Shown here one piece after another: positions 35,727-47,467 of a stretch of 64,000 bases of DNA. Made by a program: the position numbers and the translations under genes. Origin of the DNA: Ceratorhiza oryzae-sativae (Eukaryota; Basidiomycota; Agaricomycetes; Cantharellales; Ceratobasidiaceae); the NCBI GenBank assembly GCA_030998015.1, contig JARWMV010000240.1:620001-684000 (forward strand). Direction: 5' to 3'. Under the pieces are notes generated by a model. It saw nothing but the letters and a program-made list of their open reading frames with translations, ran no database searches and was not told the origin of the DNA. Position 1 is the first letter of the stretch. Each line of letters opens with the position of its first letter.

Positions 35727-36347
35727 TCACGTCCTGGAGCAGAGTAGAGCGTTTGTTTGTTTTTTATCCCTGTTTTGTTGACGATGAATGCATTGAACGC
35801 TGGATGGATCACCTCGAGTAATGGCTGAGTGACGTGTGTTGGGTTTGTAATCCAGAGCAGATCGTTGGCGAGGGGTGATGATTGTGGGGTCAGAATTCCG
35901 GGAGTCTACTTGTTGAAATGGGTCGTGCTTTGATGTGTCCACGCTGGATAGTGCATTTGCACTAGGTGTATCCGCGGGGCCGCCTCTAGCGAGCACATAC
36001 ATGCACCAGAAAGTGGACTGCGGAAAGTGACGTGTCGAATTACTCAACAATCCGTTCGCTTGTACTAAAATCACTTTGGGCCAGCGTGGCATGATAAGGA
36101 CCACGGACGTCAATTGGGACACCCGTCCCATGTGGAGTTTTTGTTTTTTTTGGGTAACAGCGGTCACGCCTTCCATCGACCACGCGGTCGCCGGTTCCTG
36201 GGAGAATAGTGGGCTGAGACTAGTCTGAGCTTTCGCCTCGGGGAATATCGATCTTGGGCTCACAGGTTTTCGGCTTGGATATGACGCGGAGCCGATGGTG
36301 CTCGTCACCGCGAGTACCATTAGAGATACCGAGGGGAATATAGCCAT
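35727..36347 (-). CDS. Possible small secreted protein
   Basis: An ATG at 36347 opens a typical signal peptide (MAIFPSVSLMVLAVTSTIGS followed by ASYPS), and a GTGAGC donor follows at codon 30 with a CAG acceptor 66 bp later. The frame stays open to 35727 with or without that intron. Another frame after the acceptor (VPIDVRGPYHATLAQSDFST) looks more protein-like, so the exon structure beyond the first exon is unsettled. If real, it would be a small secreted protein of unknown role. The evidence is the signal peptide and the splice sites only. Confidence 0.3.
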   Translation of the reverse strand: MAIFPSVSLMVLAVTSTIGSASYPSRKPVSPRSIFPEAKAQTSLSPLFSQEPATAWSMEGVTAVTQKKQKLHMGRVSQLTSVVLIMPRWPKVILVQANGLLSNSTRHFPQSTFWCMYVLARGGPADTPSANALSSVDTSKHDPFQQVDSRNSDPTIITPRQRSALDYKPNTRHSAITRGDPSSVQCIHRQQNRDKKQTNALLCSRT

Positions 36348-36756
36348 TCTCCGTCAGGGGCAACCCGCTTGATCTAGTTCGCTCCGGGCCGGATGCGCTT
36401 GTGTATGCGAGCTATGTGTACCGAGCCCATCATACTCTGTTTGCTCGGGAGAGTCGGACCCGTCGTGGGCGAGATCAGCGAGAGTGGCCGGCCTCCCAGA
36501 CTAGTTTTCTCTGTCGGGCATGTGTGGACGTGCATAATTCATGGGATACATGCCACTGTGCCATAACTAGTGGCGTGAATCAACTAACAGGGTGCTCTTG
36601 TGAGAAGGGAAACAGTGCATGGAAGGCATAAAATCTAAACGACAGACGAGAAGAGAATCAAGTGTCCAATAGTGATGCTCTAGGATGAGGAACACAATTC
36701 GAAAAAAAAAATGTAGGAACGGCCAAACGGCCAAACGAAGCTGATAGAAGAGAATA

Positions 36757-38589
36757 TCATAAACCCACGACTGGTTCGTTTATGAAGTTCCTCTTGTGTT
36801 TGGATAAATGCTCCCAAACTCGACTCATTGCCTCGCCGATATCAAGCTGAACGTGGTGCGCTATTCCTAAACCCAATCGGCTTATCTTGTCGCCATGCCT
36901 TTGAATACGCTGTTTGATCCATTCTTGAAGCTCCGTATGGTTGACCTCGACCCACTGGGGCTTGATTCTACTTCTGGCTGCGCCCTTTGACGAAGCACAT
37001 CACTATATGTACAAGCTAAGCCAATTAGAAATAATTACCGCACGATTCAGCGCAACTTGAAGCGAGTGTTGAGGGTTCTCTTTCAAGGCGGCGAATACCG
37101 CGTCTGAAATCACATCAACCACTGTGCTGGTCGCATACTCGAAGGACTCCCACATGTAGTCCCTCACAATTGGCCTGGAAAGTTCAAATCCGGTCCCGAG
37201 CTCTTCCCATATGACTTTCCAGATTTCATCTCGTCCAGCATCGGGCGGTTCGCTGAGCACCACATCGTGAACAACAGCCTGCCCTTCGGTTCGAGCGTGT
37301 TGAAGTACCGTGCCCCAGAGCTGATCCCACCCCGCCACCCATTCCTCGCGTGTCTGTGCATCGCTAACTAATCCGTCGGACATGCCCCATGCAGAGCATA
37401 TAGCTGTATCGTACGAGTTATCGGTAATTGCTGTTGCTCCCTGGACAAGAATTTTGTCTAGGATGCCGCCAACTTTCCATTTTCTCGGAGGAATAGCCGG
37501 CGCGTCTGGGAGGAGGTTCGGACGGCAGTCTAGATTAAGCTGCGAACTGGGCGTAATGACTGCCTCATAATGTTGTTGAACGGTGATATTAGCATGATTG
37601 GCAGATTTCAAAGTCTTCACCATCAACGCCCAAATAGGGTCCCTCAAAGCCACTCGAGCGGTTTGCTGAAGAATCTCGTGCACCGAGTCAAACCAAAGTG
37701 TATGAGATAAAGCCGTGCGCATCAAAGAAGGTTTCGAGTTGAGCAACGAGTTGACCGTCGACTCGAGTGTTGTTGTCATTGCAGAGTGAACCACCTCTTG
37801 CATAACAGCTTCCATCCGAGGTCGCATATATCTCTTCATCCATAGCGAAAGAAGGGCATTTAGAAATGGGGCAGGTAAAAATCCAGTTGGACGGAGATAC
37901 TTTCGAAGGATTCTGCGTACTTTTGCTTGTAGAGTGCAAATGAATACGGTTGATACACAATTCATGGACAATTTTGTGACCTTTTTGGCAATGAGTTTGG
38001 CGGTTCTATCTTTAAGGACCGATATAAGCTGGCCCGAGTCTGCAAGTTGAGAGGGTGTTTCCCAAGCTACGGAGTGGCGCGCAACGATTGAGGTGATTGT
38101 CCATGAGAAAAAGTAGCAGTTGAACCGCTGCAAAGTGTAACGCTGGGTCTGAGGATCGCTACGGATGCTGAAACATATTTGAAGGATAAAACAAAGGTCA
38201 ATCGAGCCACTTGGACAAAGTTCAACTAGACATTCGGACGTTGATTCGACAGCATCAAGCTCGGTCACTTCCTGAATTGTGTCGTAAGCTTTTGAACCCT
38301 CAGAACGGAGAGTCTGGGTAGGAACGTTGGGGTCGCCGCGCCGGTCTAGGCGATAGAATATACCGCGCTGGAGGTGGACAAGAATAAATTCGTGTCTAAA
38401 GGGCTCTTCGAACTCTTTACGTAGTTGGATTCTGGCGATGGTCGTGACACGCATACGTCTGTACCAATCAAAGATAGGACCTGTTCCCCAGCCGGAAGAA
38501 AAGTCGAGCAGCACTGGGCCGTTTGTGCGTTCCCCTCTCGACCATTGTATAGCGGAGTTGGATGCAAATTGAGAAGGGGAGAAACTCAT
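36757..38589 (-). CDS. Lineage-specific hypothetical protein with decayed paralogue
   Basis: A first exon of about 1.55 kb from the ATG at 38589 to about 37038, then an intron (GTAATT...AAAG) and a last exon to 36757. An ATG at 38712 in the same frame is a possible earlier start. The N-terminus reads MSFSPSQFASNS, followed by a Gly/Trp segment (SSGWGTGPIFDWYRRM). The C-terminal half is helical, with conserved blocks KWKVGGILDKILVQ, IWKVIWEEL and FELSRPIVRDYMWE. No known domain is recognised. These same blocks survive in the broken copy at 18520-19440, so the family has duplicated in this genome and the C-terminal half is its best-preserved part. Localisation and function are unknown. Confidence 0.75.
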
Positions 38590-38712
38590 AGAGCAAAGGA
38601 TTGGGTTACAGCCCAGCGGTAAGAAGTCGGAGGTGAAGTGTAAAATGCCTACCACAGAGGGCGGTTGATATATGGACTGGAGAGCCCCCTGGGGTTGGGA
38701 GCAACTGGACAT

Positions 38713-39209
38713 ATTTCAATGGGGGTCCCAGAGATTTGTCATTTTGAGTCAAATATCACAGCATGACCTTATATGTGATAAAATCTTGATTAACAAGAAC
38801 GAGTTACAAAGGCCACTTGTATTTTTCAACCAGCTTACCCCCAGCCGCCCTTAACTCTCCTGTCGCCTGGGCATTGTGTCTACAAGAGGCACAACCCGAG
38901 TTTATAGTGTCCGGGTTCACCAGATATTAGGGTACTTAATCAGGTCTATATTGGGTTTAGGGAGTTGAATCTCCCAGGAAGGGTGGAGTTCTGGCTTGTT
39001 TTCATCTCCCGGGCGACTTGAAACGTGATTGGTTGCCATGTTCGTATCTGCCTCTATGCACCACCCATATCCCTTTGTGAAGCAAGTCATAGAGGAATTA
39101 GCTGAAAGCGATTATTTGCAAACGCTGATGAGATAACTTTATCTTGCCACAGGGTTGAGATTAGGACACGTAACACACTTTGTAAACCCATTAAGGAAGT
39201 TTTTAACCG
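38713..39209. other. Divergent intergenic region
   Basis: Lies between two genes that start away from each other and should contain both promoters. No coding sequence or repeat is seen. Confidence 0.4.
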
Positions 39210-39284
39210 ATGGGCACTGATGTCAGCTTAAATCAACGTGAAAACAGCTCTTCACTTTATCGGGTTGTCTCGACTTCAATAAAC

Positions 39285-40648
39285 ATGACAACCAAGTCTG
39301 CCGCTGCGGAGGTTGTCGACGCCGCCGCTCTCATTGCACAACCCCGACTTCTGTCATTCGATGCTCTTCCTGAATGGCTCCAGGATAACTCCTATATATT
39401 GACGGGCTATAGAAGGTGCGAAAAAAATGCCATCGCATACTGCAAACATGACCTTGAAGGATATTATTGCTGTCGTACTTATTTTCGGCCAAATTCTAGA
39501 CCGCAGTACTCTTGGGCTGGCTGTGCTCGCTCGGTGTTCGGTTGTAAGTCATGTCACTCACCAGGGAGTGTCTTGCATTGAGTCTTACTATTGCAGATTT
39601 ACACAATGAGACCGGTTCGTCCCTCAAACCATACCTAGGGGATGTTCTACCGAATCGCTAACATACTGTCCTGACAGTCAACATCCAGACCCATCTCGTT
39701 GGTGCACTTGGTTTACTTTATCTCCTATTCAACGTTGGCAGCACACAAGCCGGGTACACAACGTTAACGTGGCATGATCCTCTTGGGTTCAGCCTTGCGC
39801 TCTTAGCCGGAGTCTTCTGTCTTGGTGCAAGTTCGTTGTTTCATATGGCCAATTGCCACTCTCCTAACGTACGTCAACGTTTCCGTTATATCCGAGCAAG
39901 GATAATATTATTTCAGGTTTCGAAACGATGCAACTCATTGGATTATTCCGGGATCATTGGTTGTTTCTCAATCCGCACCTTTTCGAGCGTGTAACAAACT
40001 CATCTGTTTTGTAGTCCTAACAGTTGGGAGCTTCTACCCCTGTCTCCACTATGGCTTCTTTTGCGACTATCATTTGCAGGTCTTCTATGCGATTGGTATT
40101 ACAGTTGCAGGCGTTGGTAGGGTTAACCAACCTTTCCCACTTGGCCAAACCTAACAAATCGTGGTTGCAGTCGCGGCATACGTGGTTCTGAACCCAGAAT
40201 ATGCTACCCCAGCATATCGTTGGGCCCGCACAGTCGTATTTTGTGCCTTGGGGTTCTGTTCACTAGTTCCTATTGTGCATGCCTACTGGATATATGGTTT
40301 GGACCGCATGCGGAACGAAATGGGTCTTACCTGGCTTGCCTTCACATTATATCTTTACGTGGCTGGAGCGATGATTTAGTGGGTGCATCATGCCTCTCTC
40401 GTCATACTGCGTGTGAATAAAGCATCTGCAGCGCGTGCCGGATTCCTGAGCGCTGGATGCCTGGCACTTTTGACTATTTTGGGGCGTCGCACCAGATTTT
40501 CCATGTTTGTGTCGTGCTTGCCACACTATCTCACTACAAGGTTCGTCGCTACGACAAGTTCCTTTTGGTTAATCTGATTACCTTCAAGGCAGTATTGACT
40601 GGGTTTGAATATTGGCATGGCCAACATCAAGGGCTGTGTAAATTTTAG
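39285..40648 (+). CDS. PAQR/Izh (adiponectin receptor-like) seven-span membrane protein
   Basis: Eight exons join exactly to 317 residues: 39285-39415, 39500-39543, 39597-39614, 39678-39868, 39917-39959, 40015-40116, 40171-40378 and 40432-40648. Family features are the N-terminal [49 protein letters not shown] and the closing [17 protein letters not shown]. The SLFH, later His and SHQIFH motifs supply the zinc-binding residues of the PAQR/hemolysin-III family. Fungal Izh proteins act in sterol, lipid and zinc homeostasis and have ceramidase-like activity in related members. The 18-nt third exon is notably small. An in-frame ATG at 39210 is an alternative start. The gene converges with RDH54. 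Confidence 0.95.
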
Positions 40649-40937
40649 TGGCGATACCCGATGAAGAACTGGCAATACCTGAACCTCCACATTTTTACAC
40701 ACCTCTCGTTCTGGATGTAGGATTTGGTGGTTTATTGGATGATTTGATCAATTTTGGCTTGGTTGTACTGTAAATCGAAGGCCGCTATATCACAAACGAC
40801 TAGGTCTTCCTTGCATACAACGGATTCGATTTCGTGTCTGAATATCATCGGTTGATTACGATGACCTTATAGTACGACAAGGCTACTAAGAGAGATGTCA
40901 AAGCACAGGCACAAGGATCTGAACGAATCGCCGAGGA

Positions 40938-43900
40938 TCAAGCAAGCTGAGAACCGGATCGCTTTTCAAACAGGTAGCTCACAACCCCACCCCATTCCCG
41001 GTCGTTGTTTTCTAACCCTCTAGAAAACGAATCAAAATCCTCGGTACTAAAGCCTTTTGTCTCGTTGGTACTTTGTATTAGATGCAGTAGGATGGGATCT
41101 TGAATGAGCTCAGCATAGCCATCGGATAAGCAGTTAATATGACGCCAGTCCGTGAGGGCAGCGAGCCCGTCGCGTTTTCGTCGTTTTTCCTATCAAGGAA
41201 AGTAACCGTTAATGGTTTAAAATGAAAGACCTCGGTAGAAACATACCGCCTTGCTAATTTTATCGGGTCGGACTTGAGATGCGGCAATAAAACCCATCTC
41301 CAGGTCCGATTCTGATTCACAGTCGGACTCCATCTTATTATCAATTGTCTTGTTTTTCGCTGATATCTGAACCTCCTTAATGAGCTCCGCCGCATCGACA
41401 AGTTCTACTTCGTCGTCGGAGTTCGCGCCAGAAGAGACTGTGTGGTCGGTATTGGCACATTGACACTGAAGTAGCTCGTGCGTTTGACATAGGGTTCGCG
41501 GATGAATGTTGAAAATGTCTTGCAACTATATCTGAGTGTTAAAAACCGTTGCACGACACAAACAAAATCCGTACGTCTCTTTGTGTAAACGAATCAGCCC
41601 CCGAGGACTTTGATGTACCCCCTTTGTCGGTTGCTGCACCAGTCTGTGAACAGCCAGTTCAGTGTGAATACTGGTTAGGATAATAATCTCCAACATTTGA
41701 AATGAGCGCTAAAAGCGGAATTTAAGCGACTAAGATATTTGCGGAGCTTTTTGCTCACAATTGCTAAGACCCAATTTAGTGACCTGTCGTTGATAAATTT
41801 TTTCTTCAACAATAAATGAATACCGTGATCAGCAAATTTTGTAGCGGTTCGTACCCACCGTCAATCGTCCCGGCGGTAATGAGTCGATAAATAAAAACAG
41901 GGCGTTTCTAATAAACCCAAGCTTTTAGCACACCTGCTATTTTTTTTTGTGTATGCACCAACCTGGCCGTCCCTAAAGCGTCACGAGGGAATAGAATGAG
42001 GTTTAAGCATGAAGCACCCGATAACGTACGCGAAATTAAACACACCGATGGATGCGTGCCATAGACTGCAAGTCATGCGATGGATTCCAGTCGCTATCTA
42101 TCAGCACAAGGCGGGACGCGCCGATCAGATTTAACCCTACTCCCCCGGCTTTGGCACTGAGAAGGAAGAGAACTAAAAAAAGTATATTTGAGTATTGTTG
42201 TGCCTGTTTGTTCACAACTACTTATTATGACTAACACTTTTGGGACTGGCCGACGCGGTTGAACTCGTCAACCAACTGTTGCCGTTTGGCAACCTGCGTC
42301 GATCTAGATGAAAAGGTGTCATTCACATTCAGCGTATGGGGTTTGCGATCCACCGTACCCATCGAGCCGGAGGTATGAATACCGCATAGTCCTGCAAAAA
42401 GCCTCCACAATATTGAGGGTGGAGGTGTAATGGGAAACCAGTATGCATTTTTCCTCAGTTCCCTAACAGCCCAAGTCAGCACCAATCAAATTAGATAGCA
42501 TGGCACATATACATGGCGCATTTCTTTCAGTAGCCCGGCCAATGCAATCAGCTTCCCTAACAGAGGAAGGCGGTCAGAAGATTGCTGGTTAGAATCCATG
42601 CTGCTGGCGATAAACTCACCGCTAAGCGTCACGTCATCTGGCGCAACGGCTTCAGGTAACAATGCTAACGCCTCTTGCACAAGGGCTCTAGTCGTGCGAC
42701 CATCATCTCCTGTCGATTTATCAGTCTTGGCGAGCATAATTGGGCTGTTGCATATTTTGGTCAAAGTAGTGATTAGTGCAAGCGATCGTGCGGTTGGCCC
42801 ATGTACAAGATCATGAACGTGATCTGGCCTCAATATTTTTTGAAATACGGCGAGTTGAAGCGTAGTGGGTCGAATGAATAAGACATATTCAGTTTTAGGT
42901 GGGAGATAATTGGTTAAGATGTCCGCTGTGCGCCGAAGAACAAATGATTTGGCAATCTCGTTCAGCTAACAAATCGTGAGTTAACCGCAAATGCAAAAGT
43001 TGTCCAGCAGGCTCACTTCGGATGCTCTTGCTGCGCCCAGCTCGATATCCTTGACACTGGCTTCCGGAGAGCGACTCTTCAGAATAGGAATCTCGTACAG
43101 TCGACGGAACCGCGTGTAATCGTCTGCGTTGGCAAGTCATATAATCTTCTTAGAATAACCAGTAAGGCCGACAACTAACCAAGATTGCCAGGATTGCAGA
43201 AATCAGCCTGCAAGGGGGTTAGACTTGGATGTTCAACTCAATGTATGGCTAACCATTGCGTGAAATTCTCCAAGATCGTTTTGAATTGGTGTGCCTGATA
43301 ATATGATTCTTCTCGGGGTGCGCTTGAGAGCCTCAAACATCTTGGTGGTTTTGGCCTGTGCGGATTTGAGGCGGTGACCTAGGCTTCAATTGGTTACGCT
43401 CAACCAACGCCAGCTTTGGCGATGATCTTACCTTCATCGCATACAATCAGGCCAATTGGGGGGCTATCGCATTAAACGAATATCAGCGAAGAGCTACTTG
43501 TTCTAAGATATTGACGTACGTGCAATAGGCGAGATCGTCACTTGGGTTGCACCAGGGTCATACAGTGGAATCGCAATTGTCAGGAATCCGACTTACATAA
43601 CGGTGCGAAGCTTTTCGTAACCAATGATCAGAACGTGGTGCAGTTTTCTTAGTTCGAGGGGGGTCGTTATTCAATAGAGAATTTCTAAAATATGTTAGCT
43701 TACGAATTCATGAATTGTTTGATGTTTGCTTTGTCTTTGTCTCCAACGAACACCCTGATCCGGTCCCGACCCAGCCTAAACTAAGCTGGTACGGTGTATG
43801 GATATGTCAGTGTGTAAACCACATACCATTTGATGAATTCCTTGCGCCAGTTCTGCGTATGGAGGTCGGTTAGTCACGAAAGTGGATAACGAAAAAAGTA

Positions 43901-46509
43901 AGCCGCTTGCATTGACGAGAGACACCGGGCATACAATCAATGCTTTTCCGATGACACCCTGAGAAGATGTGGTCGGGTTATAATACGGACTCTGACCTGA
44001 AGGCTGGCCATTAGCATCCGTGTAAGAAACAAAACTGTGTTTGTGGGCTCACGAAGCAGAGTCCAAATGAGAGCTATTGTCTAGGGAGGCAATTGTTCAC
44101 TCGGCAATTCTATGTTTTACCAGTACGCCTACTTGTAACGTTTTACCGAGACCCCTAAAGCACGGAGAATCAGTGATCGATGCAAGGAAAGCGATTGATT
44201 GTTGCTGCTCACATTTCGTCAGCCAAAATGCATCCATGCTGATCCTGTGACCGCATTCCCATAACACTTTCATACATAAACTGCACGCCTAGCAAAGTAT
44301 GTAAGGCTTCGGGGTGGCTGAGAAGAGGGCGATGGCCAACCTTCACGCTGATGCGGGCGCAGAAATTTCGCAAGCAGCGGATCCACAACTACAGGGACTT
44401 TGGCGAGATTCCTGGTTCCTTGTTCAGACTGCAAGGCATGAAATTGCAAGCTTGATGGCCGACTTACTTCAAATTATACCGGCGCTGATGCGCATCATCG
44501 GGGGATGCAAGTACTAGAGCACCATCGCAGTTGGGATCGTGCCTAGCCAGCAACTTCTCGAAAAGAACTCCAGGGTTATACCGATTTTACTCACAGAGGG
44601 CCAACAGGCTTGTCCTTCTTGTCAGGGGCAGCATAGAATGAGCGGGGCGCAACAAAGGCAGATTTTGATGTAATAGGGGCAAGAGCACTAGCAGCGTTAG
44701 GTGGTGAGTAGCCTGGTTCAAAGCAGACCTTCGAATGTAAATCTTGTAGCGGGACGGATGTTTGTAGTTCAACCTGCAGTCCGTGAGCAATAAGGTTCAG
44801 CAGCAAATAGTTCAAACAGGTTTACTTCGAGGTTATCCAGGGTGAATGTGACACCAGTTAGGGGTGGCTCGGATTTCCATGATATGGTTTTGAGTCTTTA
44901 GGGGTCAATAAGCGAAGATAATAATGGCCTCGCGTTGGAAACTCACAGGCGGCCTTTATCGTTGAACAACTTCATAGTCCGGTTTGCTAATTCAACAATA
45001 CCGAATCCTTCCCATGACTTGTGTTTCTTCGCTTGTTGCTTGCGCCTGCTCCCCAATAAAGATCAAGATGTTTTAACGAATATTGGCAAGAGCGGAAATA
45101 CCAATTGGACGTCCAGCACCCGGTCGGGGCCGGAACAGAATCGGCCTGCTTTATGGTTGGAGGTTTGAAAGCGTTGCCTGTACCTTTGAGTATTGCTTTG
45201 GTAGGAAGGGGGACTCCAGCAGTTGCAGCGCATGTGTTGTTTAGCGAGCTGGGCCGATTCTTGACTGGCGAAACGTCATATGCGATTTCAGCATTCGGGT
45301 CGACTTGGCCATCCAATGATTCCTCGCCACCATCTACCGATACTACATGGACGTGTGGTGGTTTGAAAGAGGCTGCGTACTCAACGCTCGATAGGGGGGC
45401 GTCTATTTCTGCCTAAGTGCGTGATTGAGGGTCTAGTTTTAAGTCACTGAGAAGAGTCAAGCTGGTCACCCACCTCGTGCCCACCAATTATGATCACATC
45501 GCCGAAATCAGGGGTTTCACCCTTCCAATTTCTGATTCCAATGCTACAAGTGGTCATATATGATTATCCTGGGTTGGGTGAAAGAGACGAGCGTACGTTT
45601 GACCGTCTTCGTTTACTAATCTCATTTGCCCATCAATTAATGAGATTGCACCGGAACCCTCCCAGTTTTTATGCTTCCGAGTTTGAGGTTTGCGCCTAGA
45701 ATAGGCACGTCGAACAATATAAAATTAAAGGTATCAAGCGTGAACATACCAATTAGCAGTCCAATAAGAACCGGAAAGAGGCGCAGGTTTGGGCTTGCTC
45801 GGAGCCTCAATCCTACCTAGACTTTTCCCTTCCATAGTTGAGGAATTTGGTGCGTTTATAGGCCGAGTAAGCTTAGGTGCAGTGAATGCTGCGGTTCGAA
45901 CGCGCAGAGTAGATGTTGGCGTGGCTACTTTAGCTGTCGCTGAAGATGCCCCTGCCCCAAAAATTTTCCCAGATAAAAACTCGGAAGAAGGAACCTCACG
46001 CTCAATTTGGAGCTGAGAAAGTATATATGAGCGTGAACTCAAGGGGATAGATGGTGAGCATACCTCGCGGTTGCCCAGTTTGAATTCCGCCCCCTCATTG
46101 AGCTCCCCCAAAATCTTCCCACTCCCAATACTAGGGCAACAAAAAAGTTACGCTGAGTCAAAGCCAGATAAAATATCAGCTTACGGCTTCGCGTCTTCGT
46201 CAAGGAGTTCGTATCTCGAGTCAGTAATGACAAGGACGCCATCACCCTTGAAACGTTAGTGAGGCTATGTAAAGTTATTGGATGGGGTTGGACTCACATC
46301 CCATGTTTTATGTTTCTTTGTTTGGGGTGTTCTCCTAGGCTCAAATTGATTTTGCTGCTTTACGGTATAATTTTATGTGGTGCTCACCAGAGCACCTGGT
46401 AGTACTGCGTCTTAGCATAGGCCGTTTTCGGCACGGATTCTTCCTTGGTTTTTTTGGAACTGGATTCTGCATCGGCATCATGTTTGCGTTTAGCTGGTGT
46501 GGCGAACAT
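40938..46509 (-). CDS. RDH54: RDH54/RAD54B-type SNF2 DNA translocase
   Basis: A gene with many short introns. The N-terminus ([16 protein letters not shown]) is followed by the YYQVLW ... KKHKTWDGDGVLVI module seen in RAD54B and related proteins. The ATPase core shows [15 protein letters not shown] (motif I, split by an intron near 44160-44220), [14 protein letters not shown] (motif II, near 43380-43450), [20 protein letters not shown] (near 43260-43320) and [19 protein letters not shown] with [14 protein letters not shown] (near 42050-42180). The C-terminus ends at 40938 after [18 protein letters not shown]54/RAD54B removes Rad51 from chromatin and promotes strand invasion in recombination. 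The separation from canonical RAD54 rests on the N-terminal module. Exon borders between 44500 and 46200 were not all resolved. Confidence 0.9.
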
Positions 46510-47467
46510 GGTGGTGGCGGGTCGTGGCTTCTACGCGTCTGACACTGATCATAATGAGGTCGCGATATGCTCACGTGACAGTGTTACTCTCACGTGATGG
46601 TGATTTTACAAAAGGAAAATTACGTTTTGCGAAGCCCAACATCACGGTAATACATTTGTGGATAAGTGATATCTTACTTGATGTTAATGCATACAACCAT
46701 CTTGCCTGGAAGATAACGATCACCCACCACACGAATTTCTTTACGTTTTCTCTCGACAAGATTGATTTCCTTCAGCTTCTCTCCTACTCTTCGATGTCCA
46801 AAGCGGAGTGGTAGGGTTTTCCGGATATTTAGGATATGGAATCCCTAAAGTCCGTTTCGCGGTTTCAAAAGAACAGTATGTTTGACTTCCGGGGGTTTCC
46901 GTACGTTAGTCAGCGCTTCAGGCTTTGCTTGTGGTTCGGGTAATACCTACTCGTGCACACCAGTGTAGTGCTCATTGGATCACTAGTGGTACTTAAAACA
47001 ATCAATAGCTTACTTGAATGTTTTTGTTCTTGCCGTGCCAGCTACCAAAATACAGCAAACGCCCCCAGAACGGCACTGAAGTGTCATAACAGGAATGGCC
47101 CTATAGTTTCAGACAGAGCGGTTTGGCCAGCTTGTCCGCCAGCGTCCGACGGTTCCGATGTTTAAGACCTACATTGCCTGTGCTGGGTTTGACCGTTCAA
47201 CGGACCCGGGAAAATCTAGTTAGCACGTGATAATGCCCCACTGTCTAAGTGCGTCTGAGCGCTAACCAGATGCTCATAGCACCGATAACCCGTGCTACTT
47301 CGGATCTAGCGAATGCTCAGAAGCGTACTTGGATCTGTGGAGCTAATATATGCTAGCTAGATATAGGGGTTTGGCTGAGGAATCGTTGTGCGAGACAGGC
47401 ACCAGGTCATGTGATACGGTTACATAAATGATCATCAACCACAGAATTTTGTGAGCGAACGACCATC
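46510..47467. other. Divergent promoter region between RDH54 and UTP6
   Basis: About 960 bp between two start codons facing outward. A plus-strand frame 46497-46814 overlaps the RDH54 start and has no domain. No RNA gene or repeat is recognised. Confidence 0.4.
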
